This document shows positions 6,707 through 13,856 of a stretch of 16,458 nucleotides of DNA, in pieces (the stretch's first letter is position 1; the number at the start of each line of letters is the position of its first letter). The notes below the pieces were generated by a model. The model saw only the letters and a list, made by a program, of their open reading frames with translations, searched no databases and was not told the origin of the DNA. The stretch comes from an uncultured Eubacteriales bacterium (GTDB lineage Bacteria; Bacillota; Clostridia; Oscillospirales; Oscillospiraceae): assembly GCA_900549885.1 (NCBI GenBank), contig URQA01000045.1, positions 1 through 16,458 on the forward strand, read 5' to 3'. A program made the position numbers and the translations under genes.

Positions 6707-8467
6707 ATGAAACAGAAAAAAACTAATCGTGTGGCCTTGCTGCTCCACTGGGCCGGGGAGCAAAAGGTATGGCTGTTCCTGGCCGTGCTTCTGGCGATGG
6801 CCGGGGGCCTGTGCATTGTAGTTCCCTATATTGAAATTTACCGGCTGATGGACGCCGCCTTTGGCGGGACCTGTACCGAAGAACTGGTGGTGCGGGTCGT
6901 GGCTGCTGTGGCCGCAGCGGTGGTGCTCCGCTTTGTGCTGTTCGGGGCGTCTGGAGTGGTATCCCACAAGGGAGCCTACGGCGCGCTGTTTAAGGTCCGC
7001 TGCATGGTAGCGGAGCACATGGCTAAGGTGCCGCTGGGGGCGCTGAACGAGCGGCGGACCGGAGACATCAAAACCGTGCTGAATGAGGACATTGAGAAGC
7101 TGGAGCTGTTTCTGGCCCACAACCTGCCGGATCTGGTGTGCTATCTGGTGGGGCCGGTGGTGGTTTTTGCCTACCTGATGACCGTCAATATCCCGCTGGC
7201 TCTGATTTCCCTGGTGCCGCTGGTGCTTGCGGCCGTGGTGATGGCGGTCATGTTCCGCAACACGGACGACCTGATGGACCGGGCCAACCGTTCCATCACC
7301 GCGCTGAACTCGGTCATGATCGAGTATATCAGCGGCATGAAGCTCATCAAGGCATATAACATGGGGAGCAAATCCTTCCAGAAATTCTCCTCCGCCATCC
7401 ATGAGGAAAACGCCATGTGGAACGAGACCTCCCGCCGCATGGGACCTCCCTACGCGGCCTTCGTGGTCATCATTGAGTGCGGAATGCTGCTCATGGTGCC
7501 GCTGGGCGGGATGTTTTTCCTGAAAGGCTCCCTGACGGCCAGCGCGTTCCTGCTGTTCCTCTATGTGGGGTCCATGTACCTGACGGAGATTCGTCCGCTG
7601 CAGGAGCTGGGGACCAATTTCGCCAATGTGCTGAACGCAGTCACCAAAGCGAAGGAGATTCTGGATGTCCCCATCTATGAGGGCGGCACGGATTTCCCCC
7701 AATGCCATGATATTGAACTGCGGAATGTGCGGTTTTCCTATGATGGTAAAACCGATGTGCTGCAAAGCGTCAATCTCAAAATCAGGGACGGAGAGAGGCT
7801 GGCCCTGGTGGGACAGTCCGGCGCCGGCAAGAGCACCATAATCGAACTGATCTCCCGCTTCTATGATGTGCAGGAGGGCGAGGTGCTGATCGGCGGAAAA
7901 AATGTCAAGGAGTTGGACTACGACACCATCTTGAGCAATGTGGCTATCGTATTTCAAAAGACTTTTCTCACCCGCGACAGTGTACTGGAGAACATCCGCA
8001 TGGGGAGCAGCGCCAGTCTGGAACAAGTGAGGGCCGCCGCAAAGGAAGCCCAGATCGACGACTTCATCATGTCTCTGCCGGATGGCTACGATACCAGGGT
8101 GGGGAGCTTCGGCTCCCGGTTTTCAGGCGGAGAGAAGCAGCGGATCGCCATTGCCCGCGCCATTTTGAAAAATGCCCCGATCCTGATTTTAGATGAGGCC
8201 ACCAGCGCCTCTGACCCGGAAAACCAGATGGAGATTGACAGGGCCATCCAAAATCTTTGTAAAGGCAAGACCGTCATTGTGGTTGCCCACCGCCTCAGCG
8301 CCCTGAAGATGTGTGAGCGGGTCGCAGTGGTGGAGGACCACACCATCACCTGCGTTGGCACCCATGAGGAAGTCCGCAGGGATAACACTTACTACCGGAA
8401 AGCCTGGGAGGACTACGAAAAGGCCCGGAACATCACCTATCAGTTGGAAGGGGGGCGAGTAGAATGA
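6707..8467 (+). CDS. ABC half-transporter, exporter fold, YbtP/IrtA-like (permease plus ATPase)
   Basis: 586 residues: an N-terminal six-helix membrane domain (about 1-310) and a C-terminal ATPase. Walker A GQSGAGKST is at 369-377, signature FSGGEKQR at 472-479, Walker B ILILDE with D496 and E497, and H-loop H528. The loop SGMKLIKAYNMG before the fifth helix is shared with the YbtP/YbtQ/IrtAB branch, which has an exporter fold but works as a siderophore importer. AGGAGAGG precedes ATG 6707. The stop overlaps the start of the second half-transporter (ATGA at 8464), so a heterodimer is likely. Export of a metallophore or peptide is the main alternative. Confidence 0.88.
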   Translation: MKQKKTNRVALLLHWAGEQKVWLFLAVLLAMAGGLCIVVPYIEIYRLMDAAFGGTCTEELVVRVVAAVAAAVVLRFVLFGASGVVSHKGAYGALFKVRCMVAEHMAKVPLGALNERRTGDIKTVLNEDIEKLELFLAHNLPDLVCYLVGPVVVFAYLMTVNIPLALISLVPLVLAAVVMAVMFRNTDDLMDRANRSITALNSVMIEYISGMKLIKAYNMGSKSFQKFSSAIHEENAMWNETSRRMGPPYAAFVVIIECGMLLMVPLGGMFFLKGSLTASAFLLFLYVGSMYLTEIRPLQELGTNFANVLNAVTKAKEILDVPIYEGGTDFPQCHDIELRNVRFSYDGKTDVLQSVNLKIRDGERLALVGQSGAGKSTIIELISRFYDVQEGEVLIGGKNVKELDYDTILSNVAIVFQKTFLTRDSVLENIRMGSSASLEQVRAAAKEAQIDDFIMSLPDGYDTRVGSFGSRFSGGEKQRIAIARAILKNAPILILDEATSASDPENQMEIDRAIQNLCKGKTVIVVAHRLSALKMCERVAVVEDHTITCVGTHEEVRRDNTYYRKAWEDYEKARNITYQLEGGRVE

Positions 8468-10173
8468 GAGAACAAGATGTCTTGAAAAAGAACAAAAATT
8501 TTTATATTGGCGTTGGGGGAACTGTTTTGGAGGGCCTGCTCTCCGGCAGCCTGTTTCTGCTGCTTTACTCGGTCATGCAGTTTTTGTGGGCGGGGCAGTT
8601 TGACCTGAACCGGGTGCTGATGCTGACCGGGGCGATTGCCGGCATCTTCCTGCTCCGTATCCTGATTTACAGCTATGGCTACACCAAAGCCCAGATCGGC
8701 GGCGCGGAAGTCAGCCAAAATATCCGGCTGTTTATGGGTGATCATCTCAAGCGTATCCCTCTGTCCCGGTTTACCCAGGGGCAGACCGGCGACTACATCA
8801 ACACCATCACCAGCGATGTCAATAATTATGAAAAGATCCTGACCCACAAAATCGGGGACCTGGCGAAAAACTTTGCCTTGTCCATCATGCTGATTGTGTT
8901 TGTCATGACGATCTATGTCCCCGCCGGGCTGATCCTGCTGGCGGCGGATCTGCTGCTGATTCCCGGTTTGTGGCTTTCTTTCCGTATGGTGAAGAAGTAC
9001 GGCAAGGAAAAGAATGACATCTGTGCGGAGAATGTCAGCAGCATCGTGGAGTATGTATCCGGCATCCAGACCTTCCGGGCTTATGGCGTGGGCGGCTTGA
9101 AAAACAAGACGGTCATCAGCGCCATGCGGGACTTCTGCCGCATCAGCTTTGTATATGAGGCCAAGGTGCTCCCTGTGGGAGCCGGGCTGGGCATCCTGAT
9201 CTGGCTGTCCTGCCCGCTGGTCATCTGGACCGCCTACGCGCCGTGGGCAGCCGGGGCCATCGACACGGTTTCCTATCTGCTGGTCTGCATGTTGCCGCTG
9301 TTCTGTTCCAAACTTGCCAACGCCATTTTTGTGGACCTCACCAGTTACAAAAACCTGATGATCTCCAAAGGAAAGATCTTGGGCGTGATGGATGAGCCGG
9401 AGGAAAGCGGCAGCATGGAGGCGCTGCGGCCCGCTACCCATGAGATTGTCTTTGACCATGTGGACTTTGCCTATGTTCCCGGAGAGCCGGTGCTGAAGCA
9501 GACGTCCTTTACGGTGCCGGATCAGAAGCTGACCGCCATTGTGGGCGATTCCGGCTCCGGCAAATCCACCATCCTGAATTTGATTGCAAAATATTATGAG
9601 CCAGCCAGTGGCTTCATCTCCATCGGAGGGAAGCCCATCAATCATGTGGCAGCGGAGCGCGTGCTGGAGCAGGTTTCCATGGTAGATCAGGATGTGTTCC
9701 TCTTTGACGACACCATCCGGGACAACATCCGTCACGCCCGCCCCGGCGCATCAGACGCGGAGATTGAGGCAGCCTGCCGGGAGGCCAACTGTGACGGATT
9801 TATCCGCAGGATGGAAAAGGGCTACGATACGCCTACCGGCGAGAACGGTAATCTGCTCTCCGGCGGAGAGCGGCAGCGGCTTTCTATCGCCCGGGCTATT
9901 CTGAAAAACAGTCCCATCCTATTGCTGGACGAGGCTACCGCATCCCTGGACATCGAGAACGAGTTGGCGGTCAAGCAGGCCATCGCCAATCTGCTCAAGG
10001 CGAAAAAGACCGTGGTAATGATCGCCCATACCCTGTCCATCGTCAAGAACGCGGATCAGATCCTGGTAGTGGCGGACGGAACAATCAAGGAGTCCGGCAC
10101 CCACGAGGAGCTGCTGGCCGAGAATGGAAAATATGCGGCCATGTGGAACGCAGAACAGAAAATCACTGTATAA
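8464..10173 (+). CDS. ABC half-transporter, exporter fold, YbtQ/IrtB-like (permease plus ATPase)
   Basis: 569 residues: six predicted membrane helices, then an ATPase. Walker A GDSGSGKST is at 361-369, signature LSGGERQR at 465-472, Walker B ILLLDE with D489 and E490, and switch H522. The membrane domain carries SGIQTFRAYG, equivalent to SGMKLIKAYN in its partner. Both nucleotide sites in the pair have intact catalytic Glu, so it is not an obviously asymmetric heterodimer. It follows its partner with a 4-nt overlap and precedes the DtxR-like gene by 16 nt. Direction of transport and substrate are inferred from family and context only. Confidence 0.88.
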   Translation: MREQDVLKKNKNFYIGVGGTVLEGLLSGSLFLLLYSVMQFLWAGQFDLNRVLMLTGAIAGIFLLRILIYSYGYTKAQIGGAEVSQNIRLFMGDHLKRIPLSRFTQGQTGDYINTITSDVNNYEKILTHKIGDLAKNFALSIMLIVFVMTIYVPAGLILLAADLLLIPGLWLSFRMVKKYGKEKNDICAENVSSIVEYVSGIQTFRAYGVGGLKNKTVISAMRDFCRISFVYEAKVLPVGAGLGILIWLSCPLVIWTAYAPWAAGAIDTVSYLLVCMLPLFCSKLANAIFVDLTSYKNLMISKGKILGVMDEPEESGSMEALRPATHEIVFDHVDFAYVPGEPVLKQTSFTVPDQKLTAIVGDSGSGKSTILNLIAKYYEPASGFISIGGKPINHVAAERVLEQVSMVDQDVFLFDDTIRDNIRHARPGASDAEIEAACREANCDGFIRRMEKGYDTPTGENGNLLSGGERQRLSIARAILKNSPILLLDEATASLDIENELAVKQAIANLLKAKKTVVMIAHTLSIVKNADQILVVADGTIKESGTHEELLAENGKYAAMWNAEQKITV

Positions 10174-10189
10174 ATGAGAGGTCGCGTCT

Positions 10190-10621
10190 ATGAAAAAACT
10201 CCATGCGTCGGGCGAGGACTATCTGGAGGCCGTGTTGGTACTCCAAAAGGAAAGAGGGATGGTGCGCTCCGTGGATGTTGCCCGGCATATGGGAGTCTCC
10301 AAGCCCAGTGTGTGCCATGCGGTAGCTACCTTGAAGGCGGGCGGTTTCCTCACTATGGACGAGGACTTTTCCCTGCGTTTGACCGATGTGGGGCGGGAAG
10401 TTGCCGAAAAAACTTATGAGAAGCACTGCTTCTTCACACGCCTGCTGGTAGAGGCCGGTGTAGAGCCCAAAACCGCCGAACAGGACGCCTGCCGGATGGA
10501 GCATGTGATCAGCCCAGCCAGTTTTCAGAAGCTGGCTGAGCTATATCAGAAGGCCCACCCAAATACAGAGCTGACCGGGAACGGGAGGCGGTTTGATGCG
10601 GAAACAGATCCTGCTGGTTGA
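10190..10621 (+). CDS. DtxR/MntR-family metal-dependent repressor
   Basis: 143 residues. A winged HTH (about 1-65, recognition helix VSKPSVCHAVATLK) is followed by the metal-binding and dimerization domain. Probable ligands by alignment to DtxR and MntR are D10, E13, H79, C101, E104 and H105. The DACRMEHVIS motif has the Cys of iron-type DtxR, whereas residue 10 is Asp as in MntR rather than Met. There is no SH3-like third domain, so length fits the short MntR-like form. Last gene of the transport operon, probably repressing it through the inverted repeat at 3781. The final 22 residues look unlike family tails and run into the next gene's start, which may mark a cargo/backbone junction. Confidence 0.9.
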   Translation: MKKLHASGEDYLEAVLVLQKERGMVRSVDVARHMGVSKPSVCHAVATLKAGGFLTMDEDFSLRLTDVGREVAEKTYEKHCFFTRLLVEAGVEPKTAEQDACRMEHVISPASFQKLAELYQKAHPNTELTGNGRRFDAETDPAG

Positions 10622-11321
10622 TGATGACCTGCCCCTTTGCCGGAAACTCCGGGACGCCCTGCAGGACGATACCACAGAGGTTCGGTATTTCATTGACACA
10701 GCAGAGGCCCTGGACAGCTTCATGCGGCATCGGTATTGTCTGGTCATTATGGATCCGGTGCTGGAGGATATGGATGGACGGGAACTGCTTCGGACTATGC
10801 GCCAGGCAAAGGCGGTCCCGATTCTGGTGCTCACCGATGCACTATCACCGGAAGACGAAGTTACCATTCTTTCATTGGGAGCCACCGTCTGTACCCCAAA
10901 GCCGATTGATCTGCGCCGCTGTACCGCCCAAGCCAATGCGCTCATCCGCCTCTATATGGAGTCGGAGCATCCAGAGAAGCAATATTATACTCTGACCTTC
11001 GGAACCGACCTGATCATTGATCCTCTCCATCGCCAAGTACTCTTGAAAGGCTCCCTGCTGAAGTTGACCCGGAAGGAATTCAATATGCTGCACTTTCTGG
11101 CCAGCCACCCCGGACAGGTTTTTACACGGGAACAGCTCTATACCCGGATCTGGGGATGTGACAGCGATTTCAATGTGGATGAGGCTGTGCGCTCTCACAT
11201 CAAGTTCCTGCGGAGAAAGCTGGCTTCCTCCGGCAAGGAATATATCCAGACCGTCTGGGGAATCGGCTACCGCTTCGCACCGCAGGAGCGGGACACAGCA
11301 TCAAAAAATGCCCTGCGGTAA
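10596..11321 (+). CDS. OmpR/PhoB-family response regulator, orphan
   Basis: 241 residues from ATG 10596, chosen for GGGAGG 7 nt upstream; a TTG lies immediately before it. The receiver domain (about 1-118) has the acidic pocket D9-D10-D11, phospho-acceptor D53 (VIMDPVL) and Lys K102 (TPKPID). The C-terminal winged helix (about 130-235) has the OmpR pattern LTRKEFNMLHFLASHPGQVF, then REQLYTRIWG and YIQTVWGIGYRF. No histidine kinase is encoded nearby, so its phosphodonor is unknown. It overlaps the end of the DtxR-like gene by 26 nt and precedes the sigma-like gene by 22 nt. It probably belongs to the element's own regulation. Confidence 0.9.
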   Translation: MRKQILLVDDDLPLCRKLRDALQDDTTEVRYFIDTAEALDSFMRHRYCLVIMDPVLEDMDGRELLRTMRQAKAVPILVLTDALSPEDEVTILSLGATVCTPKPIDLRRCTAQANALIRLYMESEHPEKQYYTLTFGTDLIIDPLHRQVLLKGSLLKLTRKEFNMLHFLASHPGQVFTREQLYTRIWGCDSDFNVDEAVRSHIKFLRRKLASSGKEYIQTVWGIGYRFAPQERDTASKNALR

Positions 11322-11343
11322 ACAAAAAAGGGAGGATGATTCA

Positions 11344-12051
11344 TTGGCGGGCAGACGGATCTGTGCGGGATACTACCGGCGCTATGATGGTAAGGTCGTC
11401 TATGTCGTTTCTCTGGCCACGGACTCCGATAACGGAGAGGAAGTGGTCATCTGGACCACCTACCCTTTTGCGGATGTTCCCCAATACTACACCTCCAGCA
11501 AAAAGTCCTTTTGTGCTTTTGTGGAGGTGAGTGGGGAGAGGCGGGCCAAGTACAAGCGGCTGACCAACATGAAGATTTCAGATGCCGCCATCGAGCGGCT
11601 GGAGGATGAGGGCTTCCGGGGGCCGGTGCGCAAAAGCCAGCCCCGGCAGATGGAGGAAGAATACGACGCCCGGGCGTATCAGCAGGCCGCCACCTACCAC
11701 GCATACGCCAAGGAGCTCTGCGAGAACTACAGCTTCGATTTGCGCAAGTACCGCTTCTGTGTAAACCAAAAGCGGTATGCTGCCATTACCAAAAGTGATT
11801 TCGGTAAACTGAAGGAAGACTTGTGTTTTCTGGACAACGCCCTAAAGACCGTTCTGGCGGACTACCGGGATTACTTTCAGGAGCGGTTTGTGGAGGGCCT
11901 CTCCATCCGCAAGTACGCCGAGGCCCACCGACTCAACCGGGGCAGTGTGGATTACCAGCAGAAGAAGTTCCTCTCCGCCCTCGCCCGGCTGCTGAAGGAG
12001 CGGGACGAAGCGGAGGGCAAATGCCGTCTGAGACAAACAGTGAAAAACTGA
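11344..12051 (+). CDS. DUF1653-like / sigma region 4-like DNA-binding protein
   Basis: 235 residues from TTG 11344, picked because GGAGG lies 8 nt upstream and the protein pattern begins there; the frame is open earlier but overlaps the response regulator. The N-terminus (AGYYRRYDGKVVYVV through a GEEVVIWTTY stretch) resembles the small DUF1653 fold. A charged middle segment follows. Residues about 180-225 look like sigma-70 region 4 (FVEGLSIRKYAEAHRLNRGS, then an aromatic-Lys-rich helix). Proteins annotated as sigma-70-like are common in clostridial integrative elements beside excisionase and replication genes. No region 2 is visible, so it may act as a DNA-binding regulator rather than a true sigma factor. 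Confidence 0.72.
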   Translation: MAGRRICAGYYRRYDGKVVYVVSLATDSDNGEEVVIWTTYPFADVPQYYTSSKKSFCAFVEVSGERRAKYKRLTNMKISDAAIERLEDEGFRGPVRKSQPRQMEEEYDARAYQQAATYHAYAKELCENYSFDLRKYRFCVNQKRYAAITKSDFGKLKEDLCFLDNALKTVLADYRDYFQERFVEGLSIRKYAEAHRLNRGSVDYQQKKFLSALARLLKERDEAEGKCRLRQTVKN

Positions 12052-12067
12052 ATCGACACGGCTTCAA

Positions 12068-12100
12068 GAGGCGCGCCTGCTGACAAAGCGGGCGCGCCTC
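12068..12100 (+). terminator. GC-rich terminator after the sigma-like gene
   Basis: GAGGCGCGCC (12068-12077) pairs perfectly with GGCGCGCCTC (12091-12100). GC pairs and a GT wobble extend it inward, and CTTTCTGT follows. It starts 16 nt past the stop at 12051. The U-tract is short and interrupted, so efficiency is uncertain. Confidence 0.75.
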
Positions 12101-12348
12101 CTTTCTGTCAAGAATATGTCAAAAGGATACGTTTTTCCCAATACATAGTGAAGGGGAAAATTAGACGGCAACCGAAAGTATGTCAAACCTATGTCGCACA
12201 GCAAGTCTCCTCGGAATAGAAACAAGCAGTAACTGTCGGCAAAACCGCCAAATCAGCATACAGCCAAATTTTATTTCCTGTGGTTATCAAACGATTCCGT
12301 TTTCTGCAATGATAAATTGAGAGGAATTTTTTGAAGGAGGAGGCCAGC
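12101..12348. promoter_or_regulatory. Leader region of the excisionase/replication operon
   Basis: About 250 bp with no gene. TATGTCAAA occurs twice (12115-12123 and 12179-12187), with a third TATGTC at 12190-12195. These may be regulator sites for the downstream operon. No confident -35/-10 pair was found by eye. Confidence 0.35.
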
Positions 12349-12558
12349 ATGAAAGAATCTGTCTACAAAAGCTATGATGACCTGCCGTTGTTCCTCAACT
12401 CGGCAACGGTGGCAAAGGTGTTGGGCGTATCACCATCGTCAGGCTACGAGCTGATGCACGAACCAGGTTTCCCTGTACTGCGCATCGGCAACAGGATGGT
12501 GGTACCCAAAGAACAGTTCATCCAATGGGTGAATGAGCACACAGGAGGCAGCGCATGA
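12349..12558 (+). CDS. Excisionase-like helix-turn-helix protein
   Basis: 69 residues from ATG 12349, with GGAGGAGG 5 nt upstream. A single HTH_17/MerR-like module spans about 18-62: LNSATVAKVLGVSPSSGYEL, then the wing FPVLRIGNRMVVPKEQFIQWV. This is the layout of excisionase-family DNA-binding proteins, which bend attachment-site DNA and steer integrases towards excision. It could also be a small transcriptional regulator. Its stop overlaps the next start (ATGA at 12555). Location 1.3 kb before the integrase genes fits a recombination-directionality role, which is inferred. Confidence 0.8.
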   Translation: MKESVYKSYDDLPLFLNSATVAKVLGVSPSSGYELMHEPGFPVLRIGNRMVVPKEQFIQWVNEHTGGSA

Positions 12559-12962
12559 AATACAAAAGCCACGGAAATTTTTTCACTTTACCCAATGAGA
12601 TTTTTCTCTGGGGGCTGGCCGCCGGTGAGTTGGCCGTGTACAGTTTCCTGCGGCGGTGTGAGGATCGCAAAACACGCCAGTGCTGGCCCAGCATCAAAAC
12701 CATCGGGAAAGCAGTGAACATGAGCGGGAACACGGTACGCAAATACATCCGGCAACTGGAGGAGCGTGGTATCATCACCGCCGAGCCGACTGAGGTCATT
12801 ACCAAGGCAGGAGGAAAACGCAACGGGAATCTACGCTTTACTCTCCGCCCCATCCAGGAGGTAATTGATGAGTACTATGCCCGCCAGATGGAGGATTTAG
12901 AATTGGCGGAGGAGCGGCAGCGGGTGGCGAAACTCCTGACAGAGCAGGAAAGCCCCGCTTGA
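12555..12962 (+). CDS. HTH_36/replication-initiator-like winged-helix protein
   Basis: 135 residues. The N-terminus, GNFFTLPNEIFLWGLAAGEL, followed by a helix and CWPSIKTIGKAVNMSGNTVR leading into a wing (LEERGIITAEP), matches the HTH_36 and RepA/DnaD-like winged helix found in plasmid and ICE replication or partition proteins. The C-terminus is a charged helix (EERQRVAKLLTEQE). It is short for a full initiator, so it may be only the DNA-binding module. It is coupled to the excisionase-like gene by a 4-nt overlap. Confidence 0.75.
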   Translation: MKYKSHGNFFTLPNEIFLWGLAAGELAVYSFLRRCEDRKTRQCWPSIKTIGKAVNMSGNTVRKYIRQLEERGIITAEPTEVITKAGGKRNGNLRFTLRPIQEVIDEYYARQMEDLELAEERQRVAKLLTEQESPA

Positions 12963-13124
12963 CCGCCTGTGAGCCGCTGTGCGGGCCTTTAACTGGCGGG
13001 GGAGCATCCGTGCCCACAGTTGGCTTTCAACGCCGTGTTGGGGCTGTGTGGCGGGATATTGAAAAAGCGAAGAAGTAAGGGGTTTTCACCCCACCAAAGG
13101 GTGGACCGAGGGGTCGAAAATAGT

Positions 13125-13162
13125 GCAGGATAAAGGCCGGGGGTCGCAAGCGCCCTCCGGCC
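13125..13162 (-). other. oriT: Candidate RP4-type (MOBP) origin of transfer
   Basis: On the minus strand the sequence TATCCTGC (13132-13125) matches the IncP-type nic consensus YATCCTG|Y, placing the nick between 13126 and 13125. An inverted repeat, GGCCGG/CCGGCC (13135-13140 and 13157-13162) extended by GGG/CCC, ends 2 nt before the nic motif, in the position where TraJ-type accessory proteins bind in RP4. No relaxase gene is in the window. The match is by eye and the motif is short. Confidence 0.55.
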
Positions 13163-13191
13163 GGGTCACACCGCCCCTCCTGCCAGCCACA

Positions 13192-13212
13192 CCGCCCCGC
13201 AACGCGGGGCGG
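13192..13212. repeat. Perfect GC hairpin with 3-nt loop
   Basis: CCGCCCCGC (13192-13200), loop AAC, GCGGGGCGG (13204-13212). There is no U-tract on either side, so it is not an ordinary terminator. It lies 30 bp from the candidate oriT and may be part of the transfer or replication origin. Confidence 0.6.
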
Positions 13213-13238
13213 GACAGCAGTTTGCGAGATTTGCAGGG

Positions 13239-13290
13239 TGGGGGTCATAGGTGGTCGGTTTGGCTCACTTTGGGGGTCACAGGTGGCCGG
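13239..13290 (+). repeat. 20-bp direct repeat, iteron-like
   Basis: TGGGGGTCATAGGTGGTCGG (13239-13258) and TGGGGGTCACAGGTGGCCGG (13271-13290) differ at two positions, both T/C, and are 32 bp apart (about three helical turns). They may be binding sites for the HTH_36 protein or the integrase. Role not established. Confidence 0.65.
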
Positions 13291-13574
13291 AATCAGAAGG
13301 TTGCGCCCTCAAACCCGCATGAAATCAGGGTTGTAAGGGTGAACCTGCGGGGATCACCTTGGAGATATAGCCGATTTTATCGCAAATCTAAGGAGTGAAC
13401 ATTCGGACTATTCCATCTTCAAAAAATTGCGCCGCCTAAACAAAGAGAAAAGCCTCTCCCAATAATCGAGTGCTACTCAAAAATATGAATTGTTTGATAA
13501 CTCTACTACATACCCCTGGATATATTTTCCCTTCTGCGGTATGTTGTGTCGTTACAAAGGAGGCGGTGATACAC

Positions 13575-13853
13575 ATGAGAGATGCGCTGGAGATGATATA
13601 CAACAGCCTCGCAGAACAGAGAGAACGATTGCTGAAGGCCCAACCTGCGCTGAGCCGCACGACGGAACTGACCGTGCGGTGTGAAGAAAAGCTGAACGCA
13701 CTGCTGGATGGGAGAGCCAAAGAACAGTTTCAAAAGTTTCTTGATGCGGAAGATGAGCGCTTCGACGCAGCCGTCATGGAACACTTTATCCTGGGCTTCC
13801 GCCTTGGAATGCGGCTGGCGGTGGAGGGCCTCGACTGGAGAGAGGAGGAATAG
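13575..13853 (+). CDS. DUF6809-like small protein of integrative elements
   Basis: 92 residues from ATG 13575, chosen for AAAGGAGG about 10 nt upstream; the open frame extends further left without a ribosome-binding site. It is helical and charged (MRDALEMIYNSLAEQRERLL at the start; a FILGFRLGMRLAVEGLDW motif at the end). This pattern matches small proteins found directly upstream of tyrosine integrases in clostridial elements (DUF6809). Function unknown. It ends 3 nt before the integrase start, so it is co-transcribed with it. Confidence 0.75.
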   Translation: MRDALEMIYNSLAEQRERLLKAQPALSRTTELTVRCEEKLNALLDGRAKEQFQKFLDAEDERFDAAVMEHFILGFRLGMRLAVEGLDWREEE

Positions 13854-13856
13854 CCT

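Larger units (their letters stand above)
12963..13574. other. 612-bp gene-free, structure-rich region of the element
   Basis: No convincing gene. It holds a candidate oriT (13125-13162), a 9-bp perfect GC hairpin (13192-13212), a CCACC/GGTGG hairpin (13091-13104), a 20-bp direct repeat (13239-13290), and the AT-rich leader of the DUF6809/integrase genes. In related elements a mobC-relaxase block usually follows such a region; here it is absent. Confidence 0.6.

Noticed and set aside
6683..8026. Long open frame of about 447 codons on the minus strand
   Set aside because: It is antisense to the first ABC half-transporter, is rich in His and Gln with no domain pattern, and arises from the codon bias of the real gene.
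8440..9735. Long minus-strand open frame opposite the second ABC half-transporter
   Set aside because: Same composition artefact (His, Gln, Asp-rich, no motifs), while the plus strand encodes a complete ABC protein.
12963..13574. CRISPR array in the repeat-rich region
   Set aside because: Only two repeat copies, no regular spacers, and no cas genes.
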